A stretch of DNA of 64,000 bases from Filomicrobium sp. (GCA_017792465.1 CP051234.1:3442501-3506500), one strand, 5' to 3'; positions 30,401 to 39,610 are shown, counted from the stretch's first letter. The notes: generated by a model from the sequence alone, not told the origin. Numbers and translations: made by a program.

Positions 30401-31733
30401 CGTGCAGCTGATCGCGAAATCTGAAAAGAAGCTCGAAGCTCCTGGCTTGTTCCGGACGCGTCCGAAGAAATCGAAAAAGAAGAAGCAGGGTTCCGAAAGT
30501 GGTGCGGGACGGCGCAAGAAGTCCGATCAAGGCGTGGCGGCTCGTTCCGAAAACGACGCCGCAAACGGTGCTGTGCCTCCGGGTGGTCCGCCAAACGGCC
30601 ATTGGCCACCGCCACCGCCAGTCGGGGGAGAAGGCTTTGCGCCGCGCGGCGAGCCTGAGCGCGGGCCTGCGGGCGAAGACAGGGCCTTCGAGGGGACACG
30701 GGATGGTCAGGCACCAGGTGCCGGGATGCCTCCACCGACGCCCCCACCGGGTGGTCAGCGGCCTGCGAACCGTCCAACTGCCGAAGACGTTTTCCGCGAT
30801 GCCAAGAAGGCGATTGCGAGCCTGCCGAATGTGACCGTGCGTCCGCTTGATCGGAAAGTGCAGACGGGGAATCCGGGTGCAAAGCCTGCACAGTCCGGAC
30901 CGATGTCATCACCGCCGCTGCCGCCATCTGCGCCGAAGCCCGTGCCGCCGACACCGCCGTCGGCGTCGAGCAATACGCCGCCGCCGTCCGCGCCGCCACG
31001 CGAGAATTTCACGCCTCCGGTTTCGCCGCCGCCACCATCGCGGGCGAAGCCTGCCAGTGTCGCGCCGTCGGCCAAGCAGGACACGACCGATCTCGTCAGC
31101 CTTGCCAAAGGGTTGTCGGCGAGTGCCGGGGACGGCGCGCGGCGTGGGGCGAGCGAAGCGCCAAAACCGCAATCGCCGCCACCTGTGTCGAGCATCTTCC
31201 CACCAGCGCCGCCGTCATCGTCTGAGAGCCTTCGGGCAAGTTCGCAAGCCGCTTCGGGTAATGGCGCGACGCCACCTCCCGTTTCGAACGCGCCGGGCAA
31301 GCCAATTGCGGCTGCTCCCCCGCCGCCGCCACAGCCTCCTGCTCCAGAGCAGACAGCAGGCGGTCCGGGGGCATCGGTCTCGAACAGGCCGCCGCGGTTG
31401 CAGCAGCCAAGCGATCCGGTTGAGACGACCAGGCCGACCCAGCCCATTCCGCCCGCACCGCCGGTCGGTCATAACGGCGCAGGCGAGCCTGCACAGGCGA
31501 AGTCCGGGCCCGCTGGCCAAGGCGCCAACGGCAAGAGCGAAGAGGATCCCTACGGGCATCTGCCACCGGGTATCGCGGCGAGCCTCGCGCGCTTGGCTGG
31601 CAAGTCGGGTGGCGGCAAAGCCCCAGGCGCACGACCGCGTCCTCCCTTGCGGGCGGTCGCATCAAAGCGCACGCCTGAACCGGCCAGCAGTTCGGGTTCG
31701 GGCCGACCTGATAAAGGCCCGAAAGGCGGATAG
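27489..31733 (+). CDS. large membrane GGDEF/EAL protein with PAS domain and proline-rich tail
   Basis: This 1414-residue protein has a signal-like segment (about 18-42), a periplasmic domain to about 200, a block of about seven membrane segments to about 400, and a PAS-like domain (about 415-535). A GGDEF domain (about 540-700), an EAL domain (about 720-965) and a disordered tail of more than 400 residues rich in Pro, Ala and Ser follow. The GGDEF signature is replaced by AGDQF (625-629), so cyclase activity is unlikely. The EAL domain keeps Glu753 (EAV), Glu847, Lys898, AEGVE and the Gln of YGQGLYYGEP, but has DE at 877-878 instead of DD and KIN instead of KID. It may be a weak phosphodiesterase or a c-di-GMP sensor. 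TAATG overlap couples it to the GNAT gene. Confidence 0.9.
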   Translation: MDHQHREEGAKRLRAEWVHVRMALCFAVAVFAFFMQLGSAYALKPIVVNPRSDVIEVTSRGEIWDNRGDSLQVETAAGLDGVIGRMDVKATTPGTNPNWIVFALTNRTDRHIERWLTADRYNSIGSGAVWPDLDASRIAAVTPSIGFVPERVKSDRADVFRITLEPGQTITFVAELSSERFSRIFLWKPLAYELKVRERQLFNGVLLGLTGLMAIFLTAIFAANHKAIFPTAALFAWCVLVYLCVDFGFFHKLFNLRPEDNAVYRAAGEASIAASLVIFLFTFLRLGLSHGIVRMLFGVWMLAQLALIAVAVVDPRLSATFARLSFLLIGGAGAAIVLFLAVRGQDRAMSIIPTWILFLVWIFATAVTLTGRMSGDIVVAGLAAGLVLVVVLIGFTVTQFAFRSLEPTYGAAPNEQQLRALAVDGVGAATWEWSARRDEIKVGSVLEAQLGLNHGELSTKVDDFLEYVQEGDRDRFRLVLWSIKERSGGRIRIEFRMRHADNTYRWYELEAASIETSDRRNVRCVGLMRDITDTKRTHERLLQDAVNCRVTNLPNRELFIDRLAVASQRAKAEDAIRPTVIFIDLDRFRSVNQNLGPVVGDSLLVTTARRLKRHLGENDTLARIAGDQFAILLLNQQDPRELAALAETIRRSLRAPIKIAGQDVILTGSLGIAVYDGDETTPDALLKGAEIAMYRAKRKGADRIELFQPAMLTESGGASSEELELRKAIESGQLSVLYQPIVYLPTEELAGFEAVLSWARPKMKPLGHAAIIEIAERGDLIRKVGGFLLTTAMETAKSWQTMLPRSEAPLFVSVNISNRQMFRPEIVEEWRQIIRRNIVPQESIRLEVSETLAMENPERAIEMMRVLEAAGSELVIDEFGGGYSSVSYLQRFPAGTLKINTSIVQAGTTGEGDGDAVIRSIASMAHELGKRVLAEGVEIEDDVIFLRAIGCEYGQGLYYGEPMPDTDVADLVQLIAKSEKKLEAPGLFRTRPKKSKKKKQGSESGAGRRKKSDQGVAARSENDAANGAVPPGGPPNGHWPPPPPVGGEGFAPRGEPERGPAGEDRAFEGTRDGQAPGAGMPPPTPPPGGQRPANRPTAEDVFRDAKKAIASLPNVTVRPLDRKVQTGNPGAKPAQSGPMSSPPLPPSAPKPVPPTPPSASSNTPPPSAPPRENFTPPVSPPPPSRAKPASVAPSAKQDTTDLVSLAKGLSASAGDGARRGASEAPKPQSPPPVSSIFPPAPPSSSESLRASSQAASGNGATPPPVSNAPGKPIAAAPPPPPQPPAPEQTAGGPGASVSNRPPRLQQPSDPVETTRPTQPIPPAPPVGHNGAGEPAQAKSGPAGQGANGKSEEDPYGHLPPGIAASLARLAGKSGGGKAPGARPRPPLRAVASKRTPEPASSSGSGRPDKGPKGG

Positions 31734-31852
31734 CCGGATTGGCCCCGGAAGCCGGAATTTTCGCTTAGCAGATTTGGTTTGGCGTGCGGAGCGGCGTGAC
31801 GGCCCGTCATCTCGGCCTATCACCACATCGCACGGATTGGTTCAGGTTACGC

Positions 31853-32473
31853 TCAGGCGTGACCGGCATCCGAGACGAGGTGCGAGGGATCGATCCCGAG
31901 CTGTGCCAGCGCCAGATCGTATTTGGCGAGCGGGTCATCGGAGAAAACGATTTGCGGATCGGCTTCGCAATTCAGCCAACCGTTGTGCTGGATTTCGCTT
32001 TCCAATTGGCCGGGCGACCAGCCGGCATATCCCAATGCGAGAATGGAATGTTGGGGACCGTCGCCTGTGGCGATGGCCTTGAGGATATCGATGGTGGCTG
32101 TCAGGCAGATGTCGTCTTGGATATTGAGTGTGGAATCGGCGACGAAATAATCCGAAGTGTGAAGCACAAAACCGCGTCCGGTATCGACCGGGCCGCCGAC
32201 GTGAATTGCGATTTCAGGAACGTCGTCATAGGTATCCGGCTCATTGACGTCAGAGACCGGCGGGAAGATATCGAGACGGTCGAGCAGGTCGGGGAAAGAA
32301 ATGTTCTTGGCGGTTTGATTGATGATCAGCCCCATCGCGCCTTCTTCGGAGTGCGCGCACAAATAGATGACCGAACGCGCAAACCGGGGATCGGACATCG
32401 AAGGCATTGCGATCAATAACTGGCCCTCCAGGAATGAGGGCTCGTCATCGACAAAAGTGGGGCGTTTTTTCAT
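31853..32473 (-). CDS. YqgE/AlgH family protein
   Basis: This 206-residue cytoplasmic protein has the family pattern: [50 protein letters not shown]-like sequence (here [16 protein letters not shown]) and [14 protein letters not shown]. AlgH was named from alginate regulation in Pseudomonas, but the biochemical role of the family is unsettled. The gene is single, 119 bp from the end of the converging EAL gene. Confidence 0.93.
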   Translation of the reverse strand: MKKRPTFVDDEPSFLEGQLLIAMPSMSDPRFARSVIYLCAHSEEGAMGLIINQTAKNISFPDLLDRLDIFPPVSDVNEPDTYDDVPEIAIHVGGPVDTGRGFVLHTSDYFVADSTLNIQDDICLTATIDILKAIATGDGPQHSILALGYAGWSPGQLESEIQHNGWLNCEADPQIVFSDDPLAKYDLALAQLGIDPSHLVSDAGHA

Positions 32474-32653
32474 GGCAAAGAGATTAACGCTGGATTGTGC
32501 CAGAAGAAAAGCAGATTTGGATGCTGCGGGATTGTTGGTTATCAGGGTGCGAAGTGAACTAGACGTGACTTGCGCGCGAGACGCAAATACTGGGAAAACG
32601 CTAATTGGGGCGCATATATTGCCTCAGCGGGAAGCAAAATAAGGACATTAGAA

Positions 32654-33568
32654 TTGAGGCTTCTTCAAATCGGCCGATTGCGCAAAACATGCGGTTTTCA
32701 GCGCTTCATGGCTGCGCTCTTCCTTTTCGGCTTGTTTTGGCCGGTGTCACATTCAGGCTCGGCTGAAGCGGGCGAACTTGCCTCCGACTGGGTTCGCGGG
32801 CATGCCTCCAGGGTGCGGCTTGTTGCAGGTCGGCAAATTGGTTTGGGATATGGTGCAGGGCACAGCGGGATCGTCGCCGGTGTCGTGATCGAACTCGACG
32901 ATGGCTGGAAGACTTATTGGCGCAACCCTGGGGAAGCCGGTGGCGTGCCGCCGGACTTCGACTTCTCGAAATCGGTTAATGTTGCAGGCGCAAAAGTGAT
33001 TTATCCAGCGCCGAAGCGAATAAGCGATCAGACGGGCGACACCATCGGCTACAAGCATGCTGTCGTGTTTCCGGTTCTGGTGACGCCGGCCAAGGCCTCA
33101 GAGCCGGTTGTTATGAACCTTGAATTCGCATTTGGCGTCTGCGCTGACATTTGCGTTCCGGCGGAAGCGTCGATGAGTTTGGAAGTGCCGGCGAACGTTT
33201 CTGAAAAGGTGCCCGAGGAAGTTCTTGAGGCGATGGATCATGTGCCGCGTGAAGTTGATGCGCGTCGGCAAGGGGATCCGAAGCTTGTTTCGTTCAAAGC
33301 AGATTTGGAAAGCAAGGCGCCGCGGATTGATTTGGACGTCGCGTTTCCAGGCGGGGCCGAGAACGGCGATCTTTTCGTGACCTCGCCCGATGGCCTTTAT
33401 GTTCCGATGGCGAAGCGGGTTGCTGGCAAAGGCAGTGAGGAACAATCGGCGCAGTTTGTCATTGATTTGCGAGATGCTTTCGAACTGGACGAATTGAAGG
33501 GAAAGAAGCTCACGCTGACCATGGTCGGTGCGGAAGGGCAGTCGCAGCGCGAGATCGATCTGAAATAG
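32654..33568 (+). CDS. DsbD N-terminal-domain-like periplasmic protein
   Basis: This 304-residue exported protein resembles the stand-alone DsbD-alpha-type domain found in alphaproteobacteria. After a signal peptide (MAALFLFGLFWPV) it has VIELDDGWKTYWRNPGEAG, IGYKHAVVFPVLV and the Cys pair in FGVCADICVPAEASMSL. It lacks the membrane electron-carrier domain of full DsbD, so another protein must supply reductant. The TTG at 32654 has AAGGA eight bases upstream and a charged leader; the ATG at 32708 is an alternative. Confidence 0.8.
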   Translation: MRLLQIGRLRKTCGFQRFMAALFLFGLFWPVSHSGSAEAGELASDWVRGHASRVRLVAGRQIGLGYGAGHSGIVAGVVIELDDGWKTYWRNPGEAGGVPPDFDFSKSVNVAGAKVIYPAPKRISDQTGDTIGYKHAVVFPVLVTPAKASEPVVMNLEFAFGVCADICVPAEASMSLEVPANVSEKVPEEVLEAMDHVPREVDARRQGDPKLVSFKADLESKAPRIDLDVAFPGGAENGDLFVTSPDGLYVPMAKRVAGKGSEEQSAQFVIDLRDAFELDELKGKKLTLTMVGAEGQSQREIDLK

Positions 33569-33693
33569 GCTGGTCCAGCTTCTGATGGATAGAAGCGTCG
33601 GTATGCGACTGCCGATTGCAGCAACAGAATACGCTATAACCCTACTGCCAAAATCGGGTATAGAGGTCGGCGTACAATTATGAGGAGCGTTCG

Positions 33694-34191
33694 ATGACTA
33701 TTTCAATCGGTGACCGTTTGCCGGAAGCCAAGTTCTTCGTCATGGGACCGGAAGGGCCGCAGCCTAAGACCACGGCTGAAGTTTTTTCCGGCCGCAAGGT
33801 TGCGTTGTTTGCTGTGCCGGGCGCCTATACGCCGACGTGCCACAAGCAGCACATGCCCGGCTTCATTGAGCGGCTGGATGAAATCAAAGCCAAAGGGGTT
33901 GACGCGGTTTGCTGCACGGCTGTGAACGATGTCTTCGTCATGGATCAGTGGGGCAAGGACACCGGAGCCGACGGCAAGGTCGAGATGCTCGCTGACGGTT
34001 CGGGAGACTTCGCAAAGGCGACCGGGCTCGACATCGACCTTTCAGGTCATGGATTGGGCGTGCGCTCGAAGCGTTATGCGATGCTCGTCGATGATGGTGT
34101 CGTGAAAGTGCTCAACATCGATGACGCGCCGCCGCAGCATGACAAATCGAGCGCTGCGACACTGTGTTCGGCAATCGGCAACATGATCTGA
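33694..34191 (+). CDS. peroxiredoxin, Prx5 type
   Basis: This 165-residue thiol peroxidase has the motif PGAYTPTCHKQHMPGF holding the peroxidatic Cys (near residue 50), and the later Arg in GLGVRSKRYAMLVDDG. It reduces hydrogen and organic peroxides in the cytoplasm using glutathione or thioredoxin. Extra cysteines (AVCCTAVND and TLCSAI) could serve for resolution. AGGAGCG precedes the ATG, and the gene is single. Confidence 0.93.
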   Translation: MTISIGDRLPEAKFFVMGPEGPQPKTTAEVFSGRKVALFAVPGAYTPTCHKQHMPGFIERLDEIKAKGVDAVCCTAVNDVFVMDQWGKDTGADGKVEMLADGSGDFAKATGLDIDLSGHGLGVRSKRYAMLVDDGVVKVLNIDDAPPQHDKSSAATLCSAIGNMI

Positions 34192-34323
34192 TCTGGATTT
34201 GTCGAGTTCGCGCGCTTGGCGCGTGAAGATAATTGGCGGGCTGGAAATCAATATTCCGGTCCGCTTTTTTGTTCTGGACGCTGCGGGGCGGGCCCAAGTG
34301 GCGGCCAGAGGTGGCAAGTCGGT

Positions 34324-34776
34324 TTATTTGAACGGCGCCATACCCTCGCGCGCCAGCTCGTCGGCGCGTTCGTTTTCGGGATGTCCGGCGTGGCCCTTGA
34401 CCCAATGCCATTCGACGTCATGGCGGGTGCGCAGTTCATCGAGCTTCTGCCAAAGCTCGGCGTTCTTGACCGGCTTCTTATCAGAGGTGCGCCAGCCGTT
34501 TTTCTTCCAGCCGTGGATCCACTTCTTGATGCCGTTTTGCACGTAGGTGGAGTCGGTGTGGAGGTCGACCTTGCTTGGCCTCTTGAGAGCGGCGAGCGCT
34601 TCGATGGCGGCCTGCAGTTCCATCTTGTTGTTGGTCGTCATCGCTTCGCCGCCGTTGAGTTCCTTGCGGTGGACACCTGACATCAAAATAGCGCCCCAAC
34701 CGCCCGGTCCGGGATTCCCCGAGCATGCACCGTCGGTGTAGATCGTAACGTTGGGTTTGCTGTTCGTGTCGGACAT
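34324..34776 (-). CDS. rnhA: ribonuclease HI
   Basis: This 150-residue enzyme cleaves RNA in RNA-DNA hybrids. All four metal-binding carboxylates are visible: Asp in [16 protein letters not shown], Glu in [12 protein letters not shown], Asp in LHTDSTYV and Asp in ENERADELA. The basic handle [20 protein letters not shown] is intact. The open frame extends to 34884, but the ATG at 34776 gives the normal length. It follows thrB and ispH in the same direction. Confidence 0.95.
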   Translation of the reverse strand: MSDTNSKPNVTIYTDGACSGNPGPGGWGAILMSGVHRKELNGGEAMTTNNKMELQAAIEALAALKRPSKVDLHTDSTYVQNGIKKWIHGWKKNGWRTSDKKPVKNAELWQKLDELRTRHDVEWHWVKGHAGHPENERADELAREGMAPFK

Positions 34777-34864
34777 GAGGTCTTCGTAAATGTGTTGCGT
34801 AGGATTTGCAGCGGCCGCGAACGCGGTGGCGTTACGAATGGATCGTGGACAATGACGATCGGGG

Positions 34865-35833
34865 TCAGGCGGGGTTGAACCCATACTCGGCGGTTGTCGC
34901 GGTGCGTTGATGGAAGCGCAGCCGTCTCAGGTAGGCTTTGGGATCGTGCGGTTTGACGATCGCATCTTCGGGCGTGTTTAGCCAGTCATAGCAGCGCGTC
35001 AGCAGGAAGCGGAGTGCCGCACCGCGCGCGAGGATCGGCAGGGCGGCGCATTCGGCTTCGCTCAATGGGCGGACTTCGTTATAGCCGCTCATCAACGCGC
35101 GGCCCTTGGTGATGTTAAAGGAGCAGTCGTCCTCGAAACACCAAGCATTGAGACAAATGGCGAGATCGTAGGCGAGGCAGTCGTTGCAGGCGAAATAGAA
35201 ATCGATGACGCCGGAGAGCTTGCCGCCGATGAAGAAGACGTTATCGGGGAAGAGGTCAGCGTGGATCACGCCTTGCGGGAGGCCGCGCGGCCAGTCCTTT
35301 TCGAGCCAGTCGAGTTCGGCGGTGATGTCTTCTTTCAAGCCGGTGGAGATGGATTCCGATTCACCAGCGAAGTGGTTGAAGAGCGGTCGCCAGCCTTTGG
35401 GGCCAAGCGCGTTTTCGCGCGTGAGTGCAAAGCCATTTGCGGCCAGATGTAAGCGCGCCAGTGCGCGGCCAAGTTCAAGGCAGTGTGAGGGCGCTGGATG
35501 TTTGACGCAGATGCCTTCGAGGAAGGTGATGATGGCTGCGGTGCGTCCGCAAAGTTCGCCGGTATGATTGCCTTTGAGATCTCGCACCGGCAGCGGACAG
35601 GAGACGCCGTTCGAATTCAGGTGCTCCATCAATCCGAGAAAGAAAGGTAGGTCGGTGGTGGCGACGCGCTTCTCGTAAAGCGTGAGGATGAAATTTCCTG
35701 CCGTCGTGTGGAGCAGATAGTTGGTGTTCTCGACGCCTTCGGCAATGCCTTTGAAGGAGAGAAGTTCTCCCAGGTCGTAGCGCTTCAGGAAAAGCGCAAG
35801 GTCTTCGTCGCTGACTTCGGTATAGACCGCCAT
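34865..35833 (-). CDS. thrB: homoserine kinase, ThrB type II
   Basis: This 322-residue kinase of the aminoglycoside-phosphotransferase fold phosphorylates homoserine for threonine synthase (thrC at 24.2 kb). It begins [20 protein letters not shown], typical of alphaproteobacterial ThrB. The catalytic loop is [12 protein letters not shown] and the metal-binding segment is [11 protein letters not shown]. It lies 108 bp downstream of ispH and 88 bp before rnhA, a common Rhizobiales order. Confidence 0.95.
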   Translation of the reverse strand: MAVYTEVSDEDLALFLKRYDLGELLSFKGIAEGVENTNYLLHTTAGNFILTLYEKRVATTDLPFFLGLMEHLNSNGVSCPLPVRDLKGNHTGELCGRTAAIITFLEGICVKHPAPSHCLELGRALARLHLAANGFALTRENALGPKGWRPLFNHFAGESESISTGLKEDITAELDWLEKDWPRGLPQGVIHADLFPDNVFFIGGKLSGVIDFYFACNDCLAYDLAICLNAWCFEDDCSFNITKGRALMSGYNEVRPLSEAECAALPILARGAALRFLLTRCYDWLNTPEDAIVKPHDPKAYLRRLRFHQRTATTAEYGFNPA

Positions 35834-35941
35834 AGGGTTTTTTCTGTTTCTCGTCGCTTGGGCGTGATTATCGTTAAACGTGCTTACGGCATCAGTCCAG
35901 CTTAAGAAGCAGAGGCTTGCGCGGAGTCGTTGCCGGATAGC

Positions 35942-36946
35942 TCATACAGCGGGCGCTTCATCGCGCAAAGCGCGCGGCACATTGAAGGCTATGTTCTCTT
36001 CCGCCGTGGTGACGATTTCAAGCTTGGTTTGGAAACGCTTGCCGAGTGCGCTGACGATTTCGTCGACGAGAACTTCAGGGGCGGAGGCACCGGCGGTGAT
36101 GCCTACCGTGCCGTCAGCCGGGATCAACTCCCAGGGGATGTCTTCACTACGCTGGACCAGCCTGCCGTTCGGACAACCTGCGCGTTCGGCGACTTCGACG
36201 AGGCGCAATGAGTTCGACGAGTTGGGTGCGCCGACGACGAGGACGAGATCGCAATTTGGAGCGATTTCTTTGACGGCGGTTTGCCGGTTCGTCGTCGCGT
36301 AGCAGATGTCTTCCTTGTGTGGCCCGACGATGTTGGGGAACCGCTTTCTGAGATAATTGGCAATCTCCGCGGTATCGTCGACGGACAATGTGGTCTGCGT
36401 CGTGAACGCGAGCTTGTCGGGGTCGGCAGGTTCGAAGCTTTCAGCGTCTGCGAGGGTCTCGATCAAGTGGACGGCGCCGTCGGGCAGCTGGCCCATGGTG
36501 CCGATCACTTCCGGATGGCCGGAATGGCCGATCAGCAGCACTTGCCGTCCAGCTTCATGGTGGCGGATAGCCTCAAAATGTACTTTAAAAACAAGCGGGC
36601 AGGTGGCATCGAGCACGAACATGTTGCGGGCATTTGCGGCTTCTGGGACGCTCTTAGCCACGCCATGTGCTGAAAATATCACAGGCTGGTCGGTGACAGG
36701 GATATCATCGAGCTCTTCCACAAAAATGGCACCTTTGGCGCGCAATGAGTCGACGACATAGCGGTTGTGTACAATCTCATGACGCACGTAGACAGGCGCG
36801 CCAAACTTTGCGAGTGCGAGTTCAACGATCTTGATGGCGCGGTCGACACCGGCGCAGAAGCCTCGCGGAGCTGCCAACAGGACCTTCAGCGACGGCAAGT
36901 CAGACGTCTGGGTTTGCGTCGGTTGGTCTGGTGAGTCAGATGCCAT
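35942..36946 (-). CDS. ispH: 4-hydroxy-3-methylbut-2-enyl diphosphate reductase
   Basis: This 334-residue iron-sulfur enzyme makes IPP and DMAPP in the last step of the MEP pathway. The three cluster cysteines lie in [23 protein letters not shown] and [11 protein letters not shown], and the conserved [12 protein letters not shown] is present. Its products feed the polyprenyl synthase at 62.5 kb and CtaB's farnesyl donor. CACCTCT just before the ATG gives no strong ribosome site, but the start matches the family. Confidence 0.97.
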   Translation of the reverse strand: MASDSPDQPTQTQTSDLPSLKVLLAAPRGFCAGVDRAIKIVELALAKFGAPVYVRHEIVHNRYVVDSLRAKGAIFVEELDDIPVTDQPVIFSAHGVAKSVPEAANARNMFVLDATCPLVFKVHFEAIRHHEAGRQVLLIGHSGHPEVIGTMGQLPDGAVHLIETLADAESFEPADPDKLAFTTQTTLSVDDTAEIANYLRKRFPNIVGPHKEDICYATTNRQTAVKEIAPNCDLVLVVGAPNSSNSLRLVEVAERAGCPNGRLVQRSEDIPWELIPADGTVGITAGASAPEVLVDEIVSALGKRFQTKLEIVTTAEENIAFNVPRALRDEAPAV

Positions 36947-37194
36947 AGAGGTGATGCCCTTAACAGTTAACGGGATTACTTCTGTTTCGCCTATTGAGAT
37001 GCTTGGCCGCTTCTAATCGGGGGTGCTAAACTTTGAGTCGGGTCATGACAACACGTTATGCAAGCGTGGGTCGGGGGGTAAATCGGCCAGTAGACACGCG
37101 CCCGATGGATTATGGGGACTCGTTCGGCATCATGCAATCTTCTGGAATGTCGCCTCGCGCTCGCGGAAAGACCGCATCTTTCACGCGCGCTGGC

Positions 37195-37830
37195 ATGCAT
37201 CGCTCACTCAGCTTTGTGCTGGTGGCGGTGGCTGCGTGTGCGACGAGCGGATGCGGGATTTCGTCACTGACATCCGGCTTCGGATCGAGCATTCTGGGTG
37301 GTGGTTCAAGCCAGACGGAAGTGGCTTCGGTGACCGAAGAGCAGTTGCTTTCGGCTGCGAAATCCGACGTGAACGGTGGTGCTGATTCTTTGTCGACCGG
37401 TGCGATTGCAGCGGGCTGCCCTCAGTTCATTCCTGAATTGCGCGAAGGCAATGTCACGATTTACGAACCAGGTCGGGTTGGCGACAGTCTTGCGATCATG
37501 CATCGCGGCGAGATTACCAAGACGGCGCGCGAGTGCATCGTCGAGCCGGGCCGGGTCATCGTCAAATACGGTTTTTCCGGCCGCGTTCTGCTTGGGCCGC
37601 GCGGAAAGACCGGTCCTGCCTCTTTCCCTGTGAACATCTACGTGACGGACTCGGCGCGGGCCAAGGTCGCAAGCGACACGATGCAGGTTTCGGTTGATCT
37701 CAACGTCGATAAGCCGATCAGCTACTTCTCGGCTGTGAAGGTTATTGCCTTTGACGTTGCGCAAGGTGCGCGGCCTGGCGAATACAAGATGTACGTCGCT
37801 TTTGACCAGAAGACGCCGGGCGCTGGCTAG
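37195..37830 (+). CDS. putative lipoprotein of unknown function
   Basis: I do not recognise the family. From the ATG at 37195 the protein has a lipoprotein signal (SFVLVAVAACATSGC) with a plausible lipobox ending at Cys, then a Ser/Gly-rich linker. A compact beta-rich domain of about 140 residues follows (CPQFIPELREGNVTIYEPG, RVIVKYGFSGRVLLGPRG, YKMYVAFDQKTPG). The frame is open back to 37033 with other ATGs at 37045, 37105, 37132 and 37147, so the start is uncertain. It should sit in the periplasm attached to a membrane. Confidence 0.65.
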   Translation: MHRSLSFVLVAVAACATSGCGISSLTSGFGSSILGGGSSQTEVASVTEEQLLSAAKSDVNGGADSLSTGAIAAGCPQFIPELREGNVTIYEPGRVGDSLAIMHRGEITKTARECIVEPGRVIVKYGFSGRVLLGPRGKTGPASFPVNIYVTDSARAKVASDTMQVSVDLNVDKPISYFSAVKVIAFDVAQGARPGEYKMYVAFDQKTPGAG

Positions 37831-38047
37831 TCGGCGCTCCAGCTTGGGTCGGGTTGCCCACCCTCTCCGCCTCCGCAGGCCTTCTCTCTTCTTTCGGAAC
37901 ACGTATCCATCTTCGCTTGAAGTGAGCGTGCGGATGCCGTGCGGTCGGGCTGCGCGCGGCGTTGTCGCTCGTCTGGCGTCTGTCTGTCTTGGCTTCTTGA
38001 TCAGAACCCATAGACAACGCAGAAGCAGCGTGCGCAGGGCTTGAATC

Positions 38048-38080
38048 AAAAAAGGCGGGACCTTGGGTTCCCGCCTTTTC
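38048..38080 (-). terminator. terminator of the F0 ATP synthase operon
   Basis: AAGGCGGGA and TCCCGCCTT form a 9-bp stem. Read leftward the stem is followed by six T's, so it ends the atp operon. A shorter T run on the other side may also stop the converging lipoprotein gene. Confidence 0.85.
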
Positions 38081-38115
38081 GCAAATTCGATCTTAGCCAG
38101 TGCCTGAAGGATAGA

Positions 38116-38610
38116 TCAGTTCAGTCTGGTGCGAACAGCCTTGATGCTGTTGTCGATAAGCTTGGCGGCCTTGTCGCCCTGGACTTTCTGGCTCACGACT
38201 TTTTCGGCTGCCGAAACGGCTGCGTCGATCGCGGAGGACTTCACGTCGCTAACGGCTTGAGCCTCGGCGCGTGCAATCTTTTCTTCAGCCAGCTTGGTGC
38301 GGCGCTCAAGGCTTTCGCGCAGCTTGACTTCGGTTTCCTTCTCCATCGTCTCGGCGTCGCGGCGCGCCTTTTCGATGATTTCCTTGGCTTCTTCTTCGGC
38401 CTCGCGCGCCTTCTTCTGGTATTCGGTCAGAAGGGCCTGGGCTTCCTCGCGCAGACGGCGGGCTTCGTCGAGTTCATGACGGATACGCTCGGCGCGGTCG
38501 TCGAGCGCCTTCGCCATCGTCTTGTGGACGCCCATGTAATAGAGGATGCCGCAGAAGATCAGGAACGCCAGAAGGACCCAATACTCGGGATTGTCGATAA
38601 TGGCCTGCAT
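38116..38610 (-). CDS. atpF: F0F1 ATP synthase subunit B
   Basis: This 164-residue b subunit has one N-terminal membrane segment (YWVLLAFLIFCGILYYMG) and a long charged coiled coil (ERIRHELDEARRLREEAQAL and onward) that forms the peripheral stalk. It is the last gene of the F0 operon, 11 bp after atpF'. Alphaproteobacteria carry two b-type genes, and this is the one with the shorter N-terminus. Confidence 0.94.
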   Translation of the reverse strand: MQAIIDNPEYWVLLAFLIFCGILYYMGVHKTMAKALDDRAERIRHELDEARRLREEAQALLTEYQKKAREAEEEAKEIIEKARRDAETMEKETEVKLRESLERRTKLAEEKIARAEAQAVSDVKSSAIDAAVSAAEKVVSQKVQGDKAAKLIDNSIKAVRTRLN

Positions 38611-38621
38611 CTTGAGATCCT

Positions 38622-39200
38622 TTAGCTCTTCAGCGCGGACTGGATGTCAGCGGCAGCAACGTCGGTGTCGATCAGCTGCTTGACGACGGCGCTGGCGACA
38701 TCGGTTGCGATTTCGTCGACACTGGCCAGAGCCTTGGAGCGCATGTCCTGGATACGGGTTTCGGCCTCGGCCAAACGACCGTTGATTTCCTCGTCGACGG
38801 CGCGCTGGCGCTCGGCAACATTGGCATCAAGCTTTTCGCGGGTTTCGCGGGCGATTGCACCGGCGTTGGCGCGGGCGTCGCCGAGAGCTTTTTCATAGTC
38901 GGCCAGGGCTTTGTCGGTATCCGACTTCAACCGCTCTGCCGTGTCCAGATCGCGCTGGATGCGCTCGCGGCGCTCGTCGATGACTTCGCCGATGCGTGGA
39001 AGGACAAGCTTCGACATCAGCACGTAAAGTGCCGTGAACGTCAGTGCCAGCCAAACGAGCTGCGGCGCGAAGGTGTCGACGTTGAATGGTGGGAAACCAA
39101 CGTCATGACCGCCGCCGTGGGCTCCGGTAGAGGTGTGGACGTCAGCAGCGTGGACGTCGTGAGTGCTGCCTGCGCCCTCGGTATGGGATGTTTCAGCCAT
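38622..39200 (-). CDS. atpG: F0F1 ATP synthase subunit B'
   Basis: This is the 192-residue second b-type stalk subunit. It has an unusual N-terminal stretch of about 38 residues rich in His, Gly and Thr (THDVHAADVHTSTGAHGGGH), a membrane segment (LVWLALTFTALYVLMSKLVL), and a coiled coil with DERRERIQRDLDTAERLK. It pairs with subunit B in the peripheral stalk. The gene is called atpG or atpF' depending on the source. Confidence 0.92.
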   Translation of the reverse strand: MAETSHTEGAGSTHDVHAADVHTSTGAHGGGHDVGFPPFNVDTFAPQLVWLALTFTALYVLMSKLVLPRIGEVIDERRERIQRDLDTAERLKSDTDKALADYEKALGDARANAGAIARETREKLDANVAERQRAVDEEINGRLAEAETRIQDMRSKALASVDEIATDVASAVVKQLIDTDVAAADIQSALKS

Positions 39201-39301
39201 GGCTCGCCGGGATCAGAAATTCGTAATTAAAGGACGAGGCGCGCCAACCTTTTTGAGGGATCGGCGCGGCCTCGAATTTAAAGTCGCTCAGGTTTGCCGA
39301 A

Positions 39302-39529
39302 TTAGACGGCGAAGAGCAGAAGAAGCGCGATCAGCAGCGAGAAGATGCCGAGAGCTTCCGTCAGTGCGAAGCCGAGAAGCAGCGTACCGCGCTGGCCGTC
39401 AGCAGCCGATGGGTTGCGCAGAGCGCCCGAGAGGAACTGGCCGAACAGGTTGCCGAGGCCGATGCCTGCGCCTGCCATGCCGAGGCATGCGATACCGGCA
39501 CCGATGTACTTGGCTGCGATTGGATCCAT
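39302..39529 (-). CDS. atpE: F0F1 ATP synthase subunit C
   Basis: This 75-residue proteolipid has two membrane helices. The polar loop is [16 protein letters not shown] and the proton-carrying acid is the Glu in [13 protein letters not shown]. The first helix has the Gly-rich [16 protein letters not shown]. It forms the rotating ring. AAAGGAGC precedes the ATG. Confidence 0.96.
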   Translation of the reverse strand: MDPIAAKYIGAGIACLGMAGAGIGLGNLFGQFLSGALRNPSAADGQRGTLLLGFALTEALGIFSLLIALLLLFAV

Positions 39530-39610
39530 TTTTGAGCTCCTTTAAGTTTTTGTCTGTTCGCTATTTTGAAGTTTGCGAATGGTTGAAAGTGCCGGCCGGC
39601 CGCGAACCGC

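Noticed and set aside
28947-30602. 551-codon open frame opposite the GGDEF/EAL gene
   Set aside because: It is antisense to well-conserved domains and is an Arg-rich shadow with no family resemblance.
30847-32082. 411-codon frame overlapping the proline-rich tail of the EAL protein
   Set aside because: It is Arg/His-rich low-complexity sequence in a second frame of a Pro/Ala-rich gene and runs into the YqgE gene; no ribosome site or motif.
37831-38047. possible short genes between the lipoprotein and the atp terminator
   Set aside because: Frames here are Arg/Ser-rich in all readings and lack ribosome sites; only the terminator is supported.
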